Shown here: in pieces, positions 44,598 to 56,791 of the stretch
How the letters are laid out: every line of letters begins with the position of its first letter
How positions within the stretch are numbered: position 1 is the stretch's first letter
Assembly (NCBI RefSeq): GCF_000425865.1
Contig: NZ_AUEG01000005.1
Location: 35,273 to 99,272, forward strand
From: Lacticigenium naphthae DSM 19658
GTDB taxonomy: Bacteria > Bacillota > Bacilli > Lactobacillales > Carnobacteriaceae_A
Direction of reading: 5' to 3'
Length of the DNA: 64,000 nt
The notes under the pieces: model-generated
What the model saw: the letters and a program-made list of their open reading frames with translations, nothing else
What the model was told of the DNA's origin: nothing
Databases searched by the model: none
Made by a program: the position numbers and the translations under genes

Positions 44598-45343
44598 TAT
44601 TTTCCTCCATTCCATTCAATTTTCTTTAAGAACTTAATTAAATCATCTTGCAATTGACGACCACTATCTCCTACTGTAACAACATGTGGTGCTTCTTTAT
44701 AGAGATGATAGACTGGTTTGATCCGTTTCAAGCTATCTTTAAAAGCCTCTGCAATTTCCGGGTCAATCAATTGGTCTCTACCACCTTGGGCAATAAAAAC
44801 CGGTATTTCAATATTTTCATATTGTGTTTCCATGTCATCTACAAGATCAGACAAATCAGAGAAAATCACTTTTAATCTCTCCTCGGCCTTATCCATTTTC
44901 TTGCTAATTTCTTCATTGGTCATTCCTTGACTTTGTTTAATCTGTTGATAATAAGGAAGAAAACTCTGGATGACATTATTTCTTTCTGTGTGCATAACGG
45001 GTGAAGAAAATACACCAGCTGCAGTAATCGATTCTTCTAATAATAATTTTGTAGCAATAATACCGCCTAGAGACAAACCAAACACAGCAATCTCCTCAAA
45101 CCCTTTTTCTTTTAAAAACTGGATAGCTTTTTTGCCATCTTCAACCCAATCTGAGGGGCCAAATTTTAACACATCATCCGGGTCAGCAGTTCCGTGACCG
45201 CTAAATGTTGGAGCGTAAACAGTATAACCTTCTCTTTCTAAAGATCTCCCCAAGGATCTCATATCATTCGGGGTACTAGAAAAAGCATGAAACAAAATAA
45301 TCGCCTTTGGTCCTTTTTCAAAATAAAATGTTCGATCGCGCAT
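44597..45343 (-). CDS. Carboxylesterase, alpha/beta hydrolase (Est30-like)
   Basis: The 248-residue hydrolase has the nucleophile elbow FGLSLGG (Ser near residue 93), acid Asp in GGRDQLIDPE (near 195) and His in EAPHVVTVG (near 224). This matches the thermostable Est30/YvaK carboxylesterases. In Firmicutes it sits between secG and rnr, as here. Physiological substrate unknown; acyl-glycerol or other short esters are accepted by relatives. Confidence 0.9.
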   Translation of the reverse strand: MRDRTFYFEKGPKAIILFHAFSSTPNDMRSLGRSLEREGYTVYAPTFSGHGTADPDDVLKFGPSDWVEDGKKAIQFLKEKGFEEIAVFGLSLGGIIATKLLLEESITAAGVFSSPVMHTERNNVIQSFLPYYQQIKQSQGMTNEEISKKMDKAEERLKVIFSDLSDLVDDMETQYENIEIPVFIAQGGRDQLIDPEIAEAFKDSLKRIKPVYHLYKEAPHVVTVGDSGRQLQDDLIKFLKKIEWNGGK

Positions 45344-45544
45344 ATTGTCCTCCTGTGCTAATTTTCTCTCTTTATTTTAAGATAAATGGAAGAATTTGCA
45401 TAATAAAACAACTATCCAAATTAGCTTACTCGTAAATATTTATGTGTATACTAACTATATCATACATTTAACTTATCATATTTACTGGAGTTGCGATGTG
45501 ACCAATTTGCTTATCAACATTCTATCTTTTGCTCTGAATGTAAC

Positions 45545-45577
45545 AAAAGAAGCTGAGACAACATCTCAGCTTCTTTT
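45545..45577. terminator. Terminator between secG and the esterase gene
   Basis: AAAAGAAGCTGAGA and its perfect complement form a 14-bp stem with a 5-base loop and a T-run. It lies 20 bases after the secG stop, so est-rnr-smpB probably also has its own promoter downstream. Confidence 0.85.
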
Positions 45578-45596
45578 CAAATTTATATAGTCTCTG

Positions 45597-45827
45597 TTAA
45601 ACAAAAAAGGCGAGTGCTATAGCAAGCGCAAAGAATATTACACCTAAAACAATAGTCAGTTTTTGTAAAAAAGCTTCAAAGCCACGAACTTTTGTTTTAC
45701 CAAATAATTGAGTTGCGCCACCGAGAAAAGCATTTGATGCATTTTGAGTTTTTGTAGGTTGCATTGCAATAACAATGATCTGTAAAATTGATACAATTAG
45801 TATAAGTGTTAAAAATAAGTCGTACAA
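45597..45827 (-). CDS. secG: Protein translocase subunit SecG
   Basis: The SecG subunit of the SecYEG channel (about 76 residues) has two membrane helices, residues 3-23 and 55-75. The conserved linker includes NAFLGGATQLFGKTKVRGFEAFL. The ATG at 45833 is only 2 bases from AGGAGG, whereas a TTG at 45827 has the proper 8-base spacing, so I use the TTG. It begins the secG-est-rnr-smpB cluster. Confidence 0.92.
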   Translation of the reverse strand: MYDLFLTLILIVSILQIIVIAMQPTKTQNASNAFLGGATQLFGKTKVRGFEAFLQKLTIVLGVIFFALAIALAFFV

Positions 45828-45833
45828 CCTCAT

Positions 45834-46242
45834 GCCCTCCTGTTCTTCATACTTTCTTCATCCTATTTATTTTATCATAAGTCAAGAAAAAATACTATAC
45901 TTGAAACATACTGTCCTATCACTATTTTCTATATACTTCAGCCTAAACTAAAAGTTTTATACACCGTACTTTTTTCTAACTACACGCCTTCAAATATTTT
46001 TTTATAGAATTCCAAAGTTTTCTATCTTCGTAGAGAGTCAAAGAATATCTTGTACTTGTAGTCATTCTATCGTCTGAAATAGTTTTGCTTTTCGAAAAAA
46101 TCTTTTTAAAGATTATAAAATACAGACTGTACTTTTTCCAAATTATTTATTCTTTTCCCAGTCAGAAAGCAATAGATTCAGCATATATTGCTTTCTTTAT
46201 AGTTTCAAAAAATAAATAATATTTAGCTTATATGATATATGC
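45834..46242. other. Gene-free stretch between secG and eno
   Basis: About 410 AT-rich bases. It should contain the secG promoter. An inverted repeat at 46164-46196 (AGAAAGCAATA with its complement) resembles a weak terminator. I see no gene. Confidence 0.5.
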
Positions 46243-46279
46243 AAAAAAAGGATTGAGACAAAGTCTCAATCCTTTTTTA
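46243..46279 (-). terminator. Terminator of the glycolytic operon after eno
   Basis: AAAAAAGGATTGAGAC pairs with the following complement GTCTCAATCCTTTTTT around a short loop, directly after eno. Confidence 0.88.
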
Positions 46280-46289
46280 ACTTTACTGA

Positions 46290-49964
<3,675 letters not shown>

Positions 49965-50005
49965 TCAATCTCCTTCTTTCTGTTATTCGTTAAATAGTTA
50001 GTCGA

Positions 50006-51193
50006 TTATTTATCAGAAATTGCTGCAATCCCTGGCAATTCTTTTCCTTCGAGGTATTCTAGTGAAGCTCCACCACCTGTTGAAATATGACTAAAGTCTT
50101 CTTCGAATCCTAGTTGTTGCGCTGCTGTAGCAGAGTCTCCCCCACCAATAATAGTTATTGCATCATCCAAATTAGCTAAAATTTCACAGACAGCTGCTGT
50201 TCCTTTAGCAAAGTTAGACATTTCGAACACACCCATAGGTCCGTTCCATACAACAGTTTTAGCACCTTTTAACTCTTTTTCAAAAAGTTCGATTGTTTTA
50301 GGACCAATATCTAATCCCATTTTTCCTTCTGGAATGTTTTGGCCAACGACGTCTGTTGGTGCATCATTGTTAAATTCTGAGGAAACAACGGAATCTACTG
50401 GTAAAATCAATTTATCCCCAGCTTTTTCTAACAACTCTTTAGCTAAATCAATTTTATCTTCTTCAACTAATGAATTGCCAATATATTTCCCTTGAGCTTT
50501 ATAGAAAGTGTAAGTCATTCCCCCACCAACTAAAACTTTATCTGCTTTAGTCAACAAGTTTTCAATGACACCAATTTTATCGCTTACTTTTGCTCCACCT
50601 AAGATAGCTACAAATGGACGTTCTGGTTGGTCAACCGCTCCACCAATAAAGTTGATTTCTTTTTCAACTAAGAAACCTGCAGCAGATTCTATGTTTGATG
50701 CAATTCCTACATTAGAAGCATGTGCACGATGAGCTGTTCCGAAAGCATCGTTTACAAAAACGTCACCTAAACTAGCCCAGTATTTACCTAATTCGGGATC
50801 GTTTTTACTTTCTTTTTTACCATCAACATCTTCAAAACGAGTGTTTTCAAACATCATGATTTCGCCGTCATTTAATTCATTAACTGCGGACTCTAATTTT
50901 TCTCCACGTGTTTCAGAAACAAATGTAACCTTTTTGTTAAGTAATTCGCTCAAACGTTCAGCAACTGGACGTAGGGATAATCCCTCTTTGTCTTCTTCAG
51001 TCTTTACACGTCCTAAATGTGAAAACACAATCACTTTTCCATTTTGTTCTAGAATATACTCTAGTGTCGGAAGAGCCGCTTGGATACGGTTATCATTCGT
51101 AATCTTGCCATCTTTCATTGGTATGTTGAAATCTGCACGAACTAGTACCTTTTTTCCTTTTAAGTCTAAGTCTTTTACTGTTTTCTTTACCAT
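50006..51193 (-). CDS. pgk: Phosphoglycerate kinase
   Basis: The 395-residue kinase has the substrate-binding [11 protein letters not shown] and the HLGR motif (near 60), [15 protein letters not shown], the hinge region GGAKVSDKI and the nucleotide site GGGDSATA. It makes ATP and 3-phosphoglycerate. A short GC hairpin with a T-run just upstream (51237-51262) probably reduces read-through from gap. Confidence 0.97.
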   Translation of the reverse strand: MVKKTVKDLDLKGKKVLVRADFNIPMKDGKITNDNRIQAALPTLEYILEQNGKVIVFSHLGRVKTEEDKEGLSLRPVAERLSELLNKKVTFVSETRGEKLESAVNELNDGEIMMFENTRFEDVDGKKESKNDPELGKYWASLGDVFVNDAFGTAHRAHASNVGIASNIESAAGFLVEKEINFIGGAVDQPERPFVAILGGAKVSDKIGVIENLLTKADKVLVGGGMTYTFYKAQGKYIGNSLVEEDKIDLAKELLEKAGDKLILPVDSVVSSEFNNDAPTDVVGQNIPEGKMGLDIGPKTIELFEKELKGAKTVVWNGPMGVFEMSNFAKGTAAVCEILANLDDAITIIGGGDSATAAQQLGFEEDFSHISTGGGASLEYLEGKELPGIAAISDK

Positions 51194-51236
51194 GTGTAGA
51201 ATCCTACCTTTCTTTTCGGAAGATAACTTTCTTTAC

Positions 51237-51262
51237 AAAAAAAGGGGGAAGCGCGATCCCCT
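51237..51262 (-). terminator. Weak hairpin/terminator between gap and pgk
   Basis: On the minus strand AGGGG and TCCCCCT flank a short GC loop, and seven T follow. It lies about 140 bases after the gap stop inside the operon, so it probably lets part of the transcripts through. Confidence 0.5.
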
Positions 51263-51400
51263 ATATTTAGTTTGAACAGTGTAGATTTCATTAGCTTACG
51301 CTTAAAATCGAATTGTTCACTTAAATAATAGAGTATATGCTCCCCCGCTTATATATTACTGTTTGGTTTGATTTGCTGCTTACTCTAGAGTCTCTTCGAA

Positions 51401-52396
51401 TTAAAGGCTTGAGAAGTATTCTAAAGTACGTACCATGTTACCTGTAAAGCCGTATTCGTTATCATACCAAGCAACAGTTTTAACTAATTTGCCGCCATCT
51501 GATCCTTCGATAACTTTTGTTAATGTTGAATCAAATACTGATCCAGCATCTAGTCCGATGATGTCTGAAGATACGATTTCGTCTTCATTATAAACAAATG
51601 CATCGCTAGAGTATTTTTTCATTGCTGAGTTAACTTGTTCTTCTGTTACGTCTTTTTCTAACACAGAGTATAACTCTGTCATAGAACCAGTAATTACAGG
51701 GATACGAACAGCAGTACCGTCAATTTTACCGTCAACTTCAGGAATAACTAGTCCTACTGCTTTAGCAGCACCTGTTGAGGCTGGAATTGCATTTGCTGCA
51801 CCGGCACGACTTTTACGTCCGCCTGGTGAATCTTGTAAAACTTGAGTTGAAGTATAAGCATGGATCGTGCTCATTAGTCCACGGTTAAGTCCAAATTCTT
51901 TGTTTAACACATTGACCATTGGTGCCAAACAGTTTGTTGTACATGATGCAGCTGAAATAATTGTATCGTTTGTTTCAATTGATTCATGGTTAACACCAAA
52001 TACGATAGTTTTTAAATCACCCTTAGCTGGAGCTGAAATAAGAACACGTTTTGCTCCTGCATCGATATGAGCTTGAGATTTTTCTTTAGTAACGTAAAAT
52101 CCGGTACATTCCAAAACGATGTCGATTCCTAGGTCTCCCCAAGGTAATTTACTAGCGTCTTTTTCTGCGAAAGATTTAATTACTTTATCTCCTACTACTA
52201 AAGAGTCTCCCTTGATTTCTATATCATGTGGAAAACGTCCTTGTGCTGTATCATATTTTAACAAATAAGCTAAATCTTTGTTATCTGTTAAGTCGTTGAT
52301 TGCTACTACTTCTAATTCTGTATCTATTTCCATGATACGGCGTAGAGCTAAACGTCCAATACGTCCAAAACCATTGATTGCTACTTTTACTGTCAT
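51401..52396 (-). CDS. gap: Glyceraldehyde-3-phosphate dehydrogenase (glycolytic)
   Basis: The 331-residue enzyme has the NAD-binding [15 protein letters not shown] with an Asp after the second strand (AINDLTD) favouring NAD. The catalytic Cys is in [12 protein letters not shown] (near 151), and [12 protein letters not shown] lies near the end. It makes 1,3-bisphosphoglycerate. It directly follows cggR, 40 bases apart, as in the B. subtilis gapA operon. Confidence 0.97.
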   Translation of the reverse strand: MTVKVAINGFGRIGRLALRRIMEIDTELEVVAINDLTDNKDLAYLLKYDTAQGRFPHDIEIKGDSLVVGDKVIKSFAEKDASKLPWGDLGIDIVLECTGFYVTKEKSQAHIDAGAKRVLISAPAKGDLKTIVFGVNHESIETNDTIISAASCTTNCLAPMVNVLNKEFGLNRGLMSTIHAYTSTQVLQDSPGGRKSRAGAANAIPASTGAAKAVGLVIPEVDGKIDGTAVRIPVITGSMTELYSVLEKDVTEEQVNSAMKKYSSDAFVYNEDEIVSSDIIGLDAGSVFDSTLTKVIEGSDGGKLVKTVAWYDNEYGFTGNMVRTLEYFSSL

Positions 52397-52435
52397 GTGC
52401 TGATTTCCTCCTTAGAAAATATAAAAATTTTTATT

Positions 52436-53473
52436 TTAAAGGGTTACCCCTTTTAAAATCTGATTTGCGGCTCCTTCATCCGTCACGAGCCATAAATGGC
52501 GGGGAGCAGTTTTGATATACGCTTCAATTGCTTCGGCTTTATGTTGTCCACCTGCTACTGCGATAACATAAGGAATGGCTTCTAAATCCTTAGATTGCAA
52601 TCCGATGCGAGGGATTTTATAAACAATCTCTCCCTCTTTATTGACAAACTCACCAAAAGCTTCGCCGACTGCTTTTTTATTTTTCAGCAGTGCGAATTGT
52701 TCACTATCCATCGCTCGTCGTTTAGCCATTTGTAAGGCTTCACCTATACTAAACAACACACAATTTGCCTTCTTTACATATTCAAGTGTAGCTTTTATTT
52801 CAGGTTCTTTCAATAATAATGGATATGTTTCTGGACTCACATGTTCGGGAGCATACAGGACGCGGTTTTTCCCACCCGTATTTTCTGCCATAGCTGAGCT
52901 TATTGCATTTGCTTGAATATCGAAACGCTCCCCTAGTCCTCCACGTGCAGGTACAAACAACAATTCTCTGTTTAACCCAAGTTGAGGCGTTAATTGGCTC
53001 GCAACATTTAGCATAGTTGTTCCGCCCATAACAGCAATAATATTCTCTTTTAGCGGAAGCAATCGATTAAGCAACTCATTTACAGCTTTCCCGAGCTCCA
53101 GACAAGTTTGATTGTCGTCTTTCGAGTTTCCAGGTACGATCCAACAGTTGTCAATCGATAAATAATCTGCCAGCTGCCGTTCTTTCTCTTTGTTGCCTTG
53201 CATATGGCTCAACAGGGCAGTTAACTGATCAAAAATTTCTTCACCAGCTTGAGTAATTTTCATTCCAGCTTTAGTCGTCTCAATCAAATGCTGTTCCCTC
53301 AAAATTTTCACTTCAGTCCGAAGAACACGCTCAGTCATGCCTATTTTCTCGGCTAACATTCTTCTTCCAATTGGTCCATTTTGACGGACACTATCTAAAA
53401 TCCCCTGTCTAATTCTCAACACTTGAAGAGTATCAGGTGCGACCTTTTCAATGACTGACAAGACCTCTTGCAT
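52436..53473 (-). CDS. cggR: Central glycolytic genes regulator CggR (SorC family)
   Basis: The 345-residue repressor has an N-terminal winged helix-turn-helix (residues about 25-75, with GPIGRRMLAEKIGMTERVLR). A SorC-type sugar-phosphate-binding domain follows, with VMGGTTML (about 148-155), FVPARGGLGE and VAGGQHKAEAI. In B. subtilis CggR represses the gapA operon and is released by fructose-1,6-bisphosphate (established). A tandem operator-like sequence lies 20 bases before the ATG, so the same control is likely here. Confidence 0.95.
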   Translation of the reverse strand: MQEVLSVIEKVAPDTLQVLRIRQGILDSVRQNGPIGRRMLAEKIGMTERVLRTEVKILREQHLIETTKAGMKITQAGEEIFDQLTALLSHMQGNKEKERQLADYLSIDNCWIVPGNSKDDNQTCLELGKAVNELLNRLLPLKENIIAVMGGTTMLNVASQLTPQLGLNRELLFVPARGGLGERFDIQANAISSAMAENTGGKNRVLYAPEHVSPETYPLLLKEPEIKATLEYVKKANCVLFSIGEALQMAKRRAMDSEQFALLKNKKAVGEAFGEFVNKEGEIVYKIPRIGLQSKDLEAIPYVIAVAGGQHKAEAIEAYIKTAPRHLWLVTDEGAANQILKGVTL

Positions 53474-53493
53474 GAGTCACCTCTTTTCACTCC

Positions 53494-53525
53494 GGTCAAT
53501 TCAGACCTAAGTCAATTATCGACCC
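53494..53525. promoter_or_regulatory. Candidate CggR tandem operator
   Basis: Read on the minus strand, GGTC N6 TGAC, then TTA, then GGTC N5 TGAC make two similar half-repeats. They lie between the promoter region and cggR. The layout resembles the tandem B. subtilis CggR operator (GGGAC N6 TGTCC twice), though the sequence differs. Confidence 0.5.
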
Positions 53526-53720
53526 AGCTCACTCACAAAAACAAGAGACAATGTATCATCAGAAACTATAGGATAGTCGTCTGATATCTTTCATTCCTCT
53601 TACAAACCATTTTACCATATGTGGGATATAAATCAACCCGAAGTTTTCCCAAAAGGGACATCTTTCGCCCAACCTTTTGTAATCACTACAGTAGTAAAAC
53701 ATTCTTGTTTTCGGAAATGG

Positions 53721-54257
53721 TTACACTCGCTTATTGGTTTCTTCGTCCAAAATATTTTTTAATTCTTCAACTGAGACTGTTTCGTTCAGCACGTGTTCCC
53801 CAATAATAACTGTAGGAACAAATTCAACATTAGCCTGTTTAACCTCATCTAATATTTAATTTGCCATATGATTATTACGCTCTAAATTGAGATTTCGCTT
53901 GTCACGTGCATATTCGCCTACATCGCTAGCGTCTAGTGCTCCCCATTCTTCTTGATGCTGGAAGAAATATTTCATTTCTTCCAATGCTTTTTTCTCATCA
54001 TCGTAGGGTAAATAGCTGTGTAACGTATTTCCCTTTTGTAGTTCCGGTTTCTCTTTATCAAAGTGTTTGATAATTCTCTCTATTTTCCCCTCTTCGACAT
54101 ATTGATCGAGGAGAGCCTCTGATTTTTCAAACCATTCTTTACAATCAGGACAGCGAAGATTAATAAATTCAATGACCTTGACCGGTGCCTTTGTATCCCC
54201 AATATGAAATCCATAATTGGATTGTAGCTGATCTATTTGAATATCATATACTTTCAC
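53721..54257 (-). pseudogene. DsbA-like thioredoxin-fold protein with in-frame stop
   Basis: The protein begins at a GTG (54257) with AGGAGG 7 bases upstream and has a thioredoxin-like core with CPDC (36-39) after VIEFINLR, so it is a cytoplasmic thiol oxidoreductase of the DsbA/thioredoxin_4 group. After 133 residues (ending NNHMAN) a TAA at 53858-53856 interrupts it. The frame then continues ILDEVKQANVEFVPTVIIGE, which contains the cis-proline segment essential to the fold, and ends at 53721. The truncated product would lack this part. The stop is one substitution from AAA, CAA or GAA. The neighbours cggR and clpP are intact. Confidence 0.8.
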
Positions 54258-54331
54258 ACCATTCCTCCTTCTCAATTACACGTTATACACAGTATACAAG
54301 TTTTTCCTCCTAAAATAAATTTATATACCTT

Positions 54332-54373
54332 AAAAAAACCCTCTAAAAGATTATTTCATCTCTTTAGAGGGTT
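54332..54373 (-). terminator. Terminator after clpP
   Basis: AACCCTCTAAAGAGA and its complement, with a small internal imperfection, run into seven T on the minus strand, 9 bases after the clpP stop. Confidence 0.85.
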
Positions 54374-54381
54374 AAATTGCT

Positions 54382-54972
54382 TTACATTAAGTTTTTATTG
54401 GTCATGATTTCATCAATCAAACCATATTCTTTTGCTTCTTCTGCAGACATAAAGTTATCCCGATCTGTATCTCTTTCAATTACTTCTAGTGTTTGATTTG
54501 TACGTTCCACTAAAATTTTATTGAGACGATCTCTCGTTTTCAAAATATGACGTGCCGCAATTTCAATTTCTGTTGCTTGCCCTTGTGCACCACCAAGTGG
54601 TTGGTGGATCATGATTTCAGCATTGGGTAATGCAAACCGTTTGCCTTTCTCTCCAGCTGCAAGTAAGAAACTTCCCATTGATGCCGCTAGTCCAATTGCA
54701 ATTGTTTGAACATTCGATTTAATGAAATTCATAGTGTCATAGATAGCTAATCCAGAAGTCACGCTTCCGCCTGGTGAGTTGATATATAAATAAATATCTT
54801 TCCCGGAATCTTGCGCATCCAAAAAGAGTAATTGGGCAATAACTGAGTTTGCTACGTTATCATCTATTGGACCTGCTAGCATAATAATACGATCTTTTAA
54901 TAAACGCGAATAAATATCATAAGCACGTTCTCCGCGTGGTGATTGTTCAATAACTGTTGGTACTAAATTCAT
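54382..54972 (-). CDS. clpP: ATP-dependent Clp protease proteolytic subunit
   Basis: The 196-residue serine protease has the catalytic Ser in [14 protein letters not shown] (near 98), His in MIHQPLGG (near 123) and Asp in [11 protein letters not shown] (near 172). It forms the 14-mer that degrades proteins unfolded by ClpX/ClpC, including tmRNA-tagged ones. GGAGGAAA precedes the ATG. A consensus promoter and a CtsR box lie about 75-100 bases upstream. Confidence 0.97.
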   Translation of the reverse strand: MNLVPTVIEQSPRGERAYDIYSRLLKDRIIMLAGPIDDNVANSVIAQLLFLDAQDSGKDIYLYINSPGGSVTSGLAIYDTMNFIKSNVQTIAIGLAASMGSFLLAAGEKGKRFALPNAEIMIHQPLGGAQGQATEIEIAARHILKTRDRLNKILVERTNQTLEVIERDTDRDNFMSAEEAKEYGLIDEIMTNKNLM

Positions 54973-55042
54973 TGTGTTTCCTCCTTCTAAATCATTCTTT
55001 TTTCATTGTAGCATACACGCTACCTTAAGCATATATATGACT

Positions 55043-55072
55043 ATTATAAAACATTGGTCAATAAAGGTCAAA
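55043..55072 (-). promoter_or_regulatory. clpP promoter with overlapping CtsR box
   Basis: On the minus strand TTGACC (55071-55066), a 17-base spacer and TATAAT (55048-55043) form a near-perfect promoter. On the plus strand GGTCAATAAAGGTCAAA (55056-55072) matches the CtsR heptad repeat and covers the -35 box, as known for clp genes in Firmicutes. No ctsR gene is in the window. Confidence 0.8.
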
Positions 55073-55138
55073 TAAATAAATACTCATTTTTCAAACTTTA
55101 ATCTTCTTTTATAGATTTTTCGTTTAATCTCATATCTC

Positions 55139-56485
55139 TTACAACATAAATTCAATGTTAGAAGCAGCTGTTGGATACGCATAAACGACTTGTTTCAATT
55201 CTTCAGTGGTGATCCCTAGTTGGATGGCGGTTGTAAAATGATTGATTAAATCATCTGCCCCTTCACCAAGTACATGAGCACCCAAAATTTGATCAGTATC
55301 TTTATCTCGAATAACTTTCACTTCTGCATACTTCTCATTCGTTCGACGATACGTAAACCAAGTAGACAGTTTTTGATGGTTGACTTCAATGTTCTTAGCT
55401 GAATTTTGGGCTTCTTTTTCACTCATACCAATCATGGCTAATTTAGGTACTGTGAAAACAACTGAAGGCGTAACTGGATAATGTATCACTCTTGATCGTT
55501 CTTCTTGTAAATTTGCCACTACTATTCCCGATTCGAATCCGGCCACCGGAGTCAATGGAAATCCTTCTGTGTCTAATACATCTCCGACTGCGTATACACG
55601 GGGATTGGATGGACTTTGAAGATGATCATTAACTTTTATTCCTTTTTTACTGTACTGTACGTTTCCTTTTTCTAAATCCATGTCGATCATTGGTATACGA
55701 CCTGCTCCATGTACTACCTTGTCTGCTACAAAACTAATCGTTTTATTTTCATATTCTGCTTCTACTATAAAATTTTCTCCATCTTTTTTTATCCCTTTAA
55801 CTGCATGATTCAAATGGACTTGAATTCCAATTTCTTTACTTTTTTCTAACAAGGTATCGACTAAATCCGGATCAAATTTTTTTAAGGGTCGATCCCCCCT
55901 ATGAAGTATATGGACAGTTGCACCAGCTCGAGCTGCCATATGAGCGAATTCAAAAGAAATATATCCTCCCCCAACAAATACAATTGTTTTTGGAAGATTT
56001 TCCAATTCAAGAAAGTCATCACTATAAGACAGATGTTCGATACCATAAATAGGTAAGGGGGTTGGCATCGATCCTGTAGCCAACACTATCTTTGTCCCCC
56101 TCAATTGATATTCACCAATTTGAATCTGATTTTCATCTAAGAATATTGCTTTCCCGCGATACGTATCTATACCTACTTCGTTCCAACTATCTTCTCTATT
56201 TTCAGGTACAGGTTCTGTGAATTTCTTCTTGAATTGCATCAACTCATTCCAGTTTATTTGTAGATCTCCTGTAAGACCCTTTCCTTGAATACGCTGATAC
56301 TCATCATAAATATTTACTATCCCATGCAATACTTTTTTGGGATCACACCCTCTTAATGCACATGTCCCCCCAAAGGGACGATCATCTATAATTGCTACAC
56401 TCCATCCTTTTTGATTACAGGCAGTAGCTACTGAAGATCCGCCTACACCTGAACCAATTACAATTAGATCATACGATTTTTTCAT
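55139..56485 (-). CDS. Pyridine nucleotide-disulfide oxidoreductase (glutathione-reductase-like)
   Basis: The 448-residue flavoprotein has the FAD motif GSGVGG (12-17), a redox-active pair in GGTCALRGCDPKK (Cys near 42 and 47), the NAD(P) motif GGGYISFE (near 172) and AVGDVLDTEGFPLTPVA. The usual C-terminal HPT(x)SE of dihydrolipoamide dehydrogenases reads AYPTAASN. This matches a branch often annotated as dihydrolipoyl dehydrogenase- or glutathione reductase-like in Lactobacillales. The substrate is not certain. It is a single gene between clpP and another flavoprotein. Confidence 0.82.
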   Translation of the reverse strand: MKKSYDLIVIGSGVGGSSVATACNQKGWSVAIIDDRPFGGTCALRGCDPKKVLHGIVNIYDEYQRIQGKGLTGDLQINWNELMQFKKKFTEPVPENREDSWNEVGIDTYRGKAIFLDENQIQIGEYQLRGTKIVLATGSMPTPLPIYGIEHLSYSDDFLELENLPKTIVFVGGGYISFEFAHMAARAGATVHILHRGDRPLKKFDPDLVDTLLEKSKEIGIQVHLNHAVKGIKKDGENFIVEAEYENKTISFVADKVVHGAGRIPMIDMDLEKGNVQYSKKGIKVNDHLQSPSNPRVYAVGDVLDTEGFPLTPVAGFESGIVVANLQEERSRVIHYPVTPSVVFTVPKLAMIGMSEKEAQNSAKNIEVNHQKLSTWFTYRRTNEKYAEVKVIRDKDTDQILGAHVLGEGADDLINHFTTAIQLGITTEELKQVVYAYPTAASNIEFML

Positions 56486-56791
56486 TCAACTATTCCTCCC
56501 GTTTTCATTTTAGTTTCATACTGTCAATTCTATTTTACCGGTCAAAAAAAGTAATCCCAAATTATAACACTTGTTAACTATTCCTTTCTCTTTCCTAACC
56601 CGTTGCAATCGGCTAGCTGTAAGTTTCAACTCAAGAGGATTTGCGTTGGAAAATAAAAAAAGTATAATCTTTGAAAGATTATACTTTTTTCCTATGATGA
56701 TTGATTTGATTAGCTAAAATCGAAAGAAAAATAAATTATGAAATACCGCTACCCCTTACCTATTATATGCATAATTGTAGCTATCTATTTT
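56486..56791. other. Gene-free stretch between two flavoprotein genes
   Basis: About 305 bases. It holds the terminator at 56655-56690 and presumably the promoter for the disulfide oxidoreductase near 56490-56560. Nothing else recognised. Confidence 0.5.
56655..56690. terminator. Terminator after the FAD/NAD(P)-binding protein
   Basis: AAAAAAGTATAATCTTT and its complement form a long stem with a minimal loop and T-runs on both strands. Confidence 0.82.

Noticed and set aside
45834..46242. Possible small RNA or riboswitch upstream of secG
   Set aside because: Only a weak inverted repeat is visible and no known riboswitch core was recognised.
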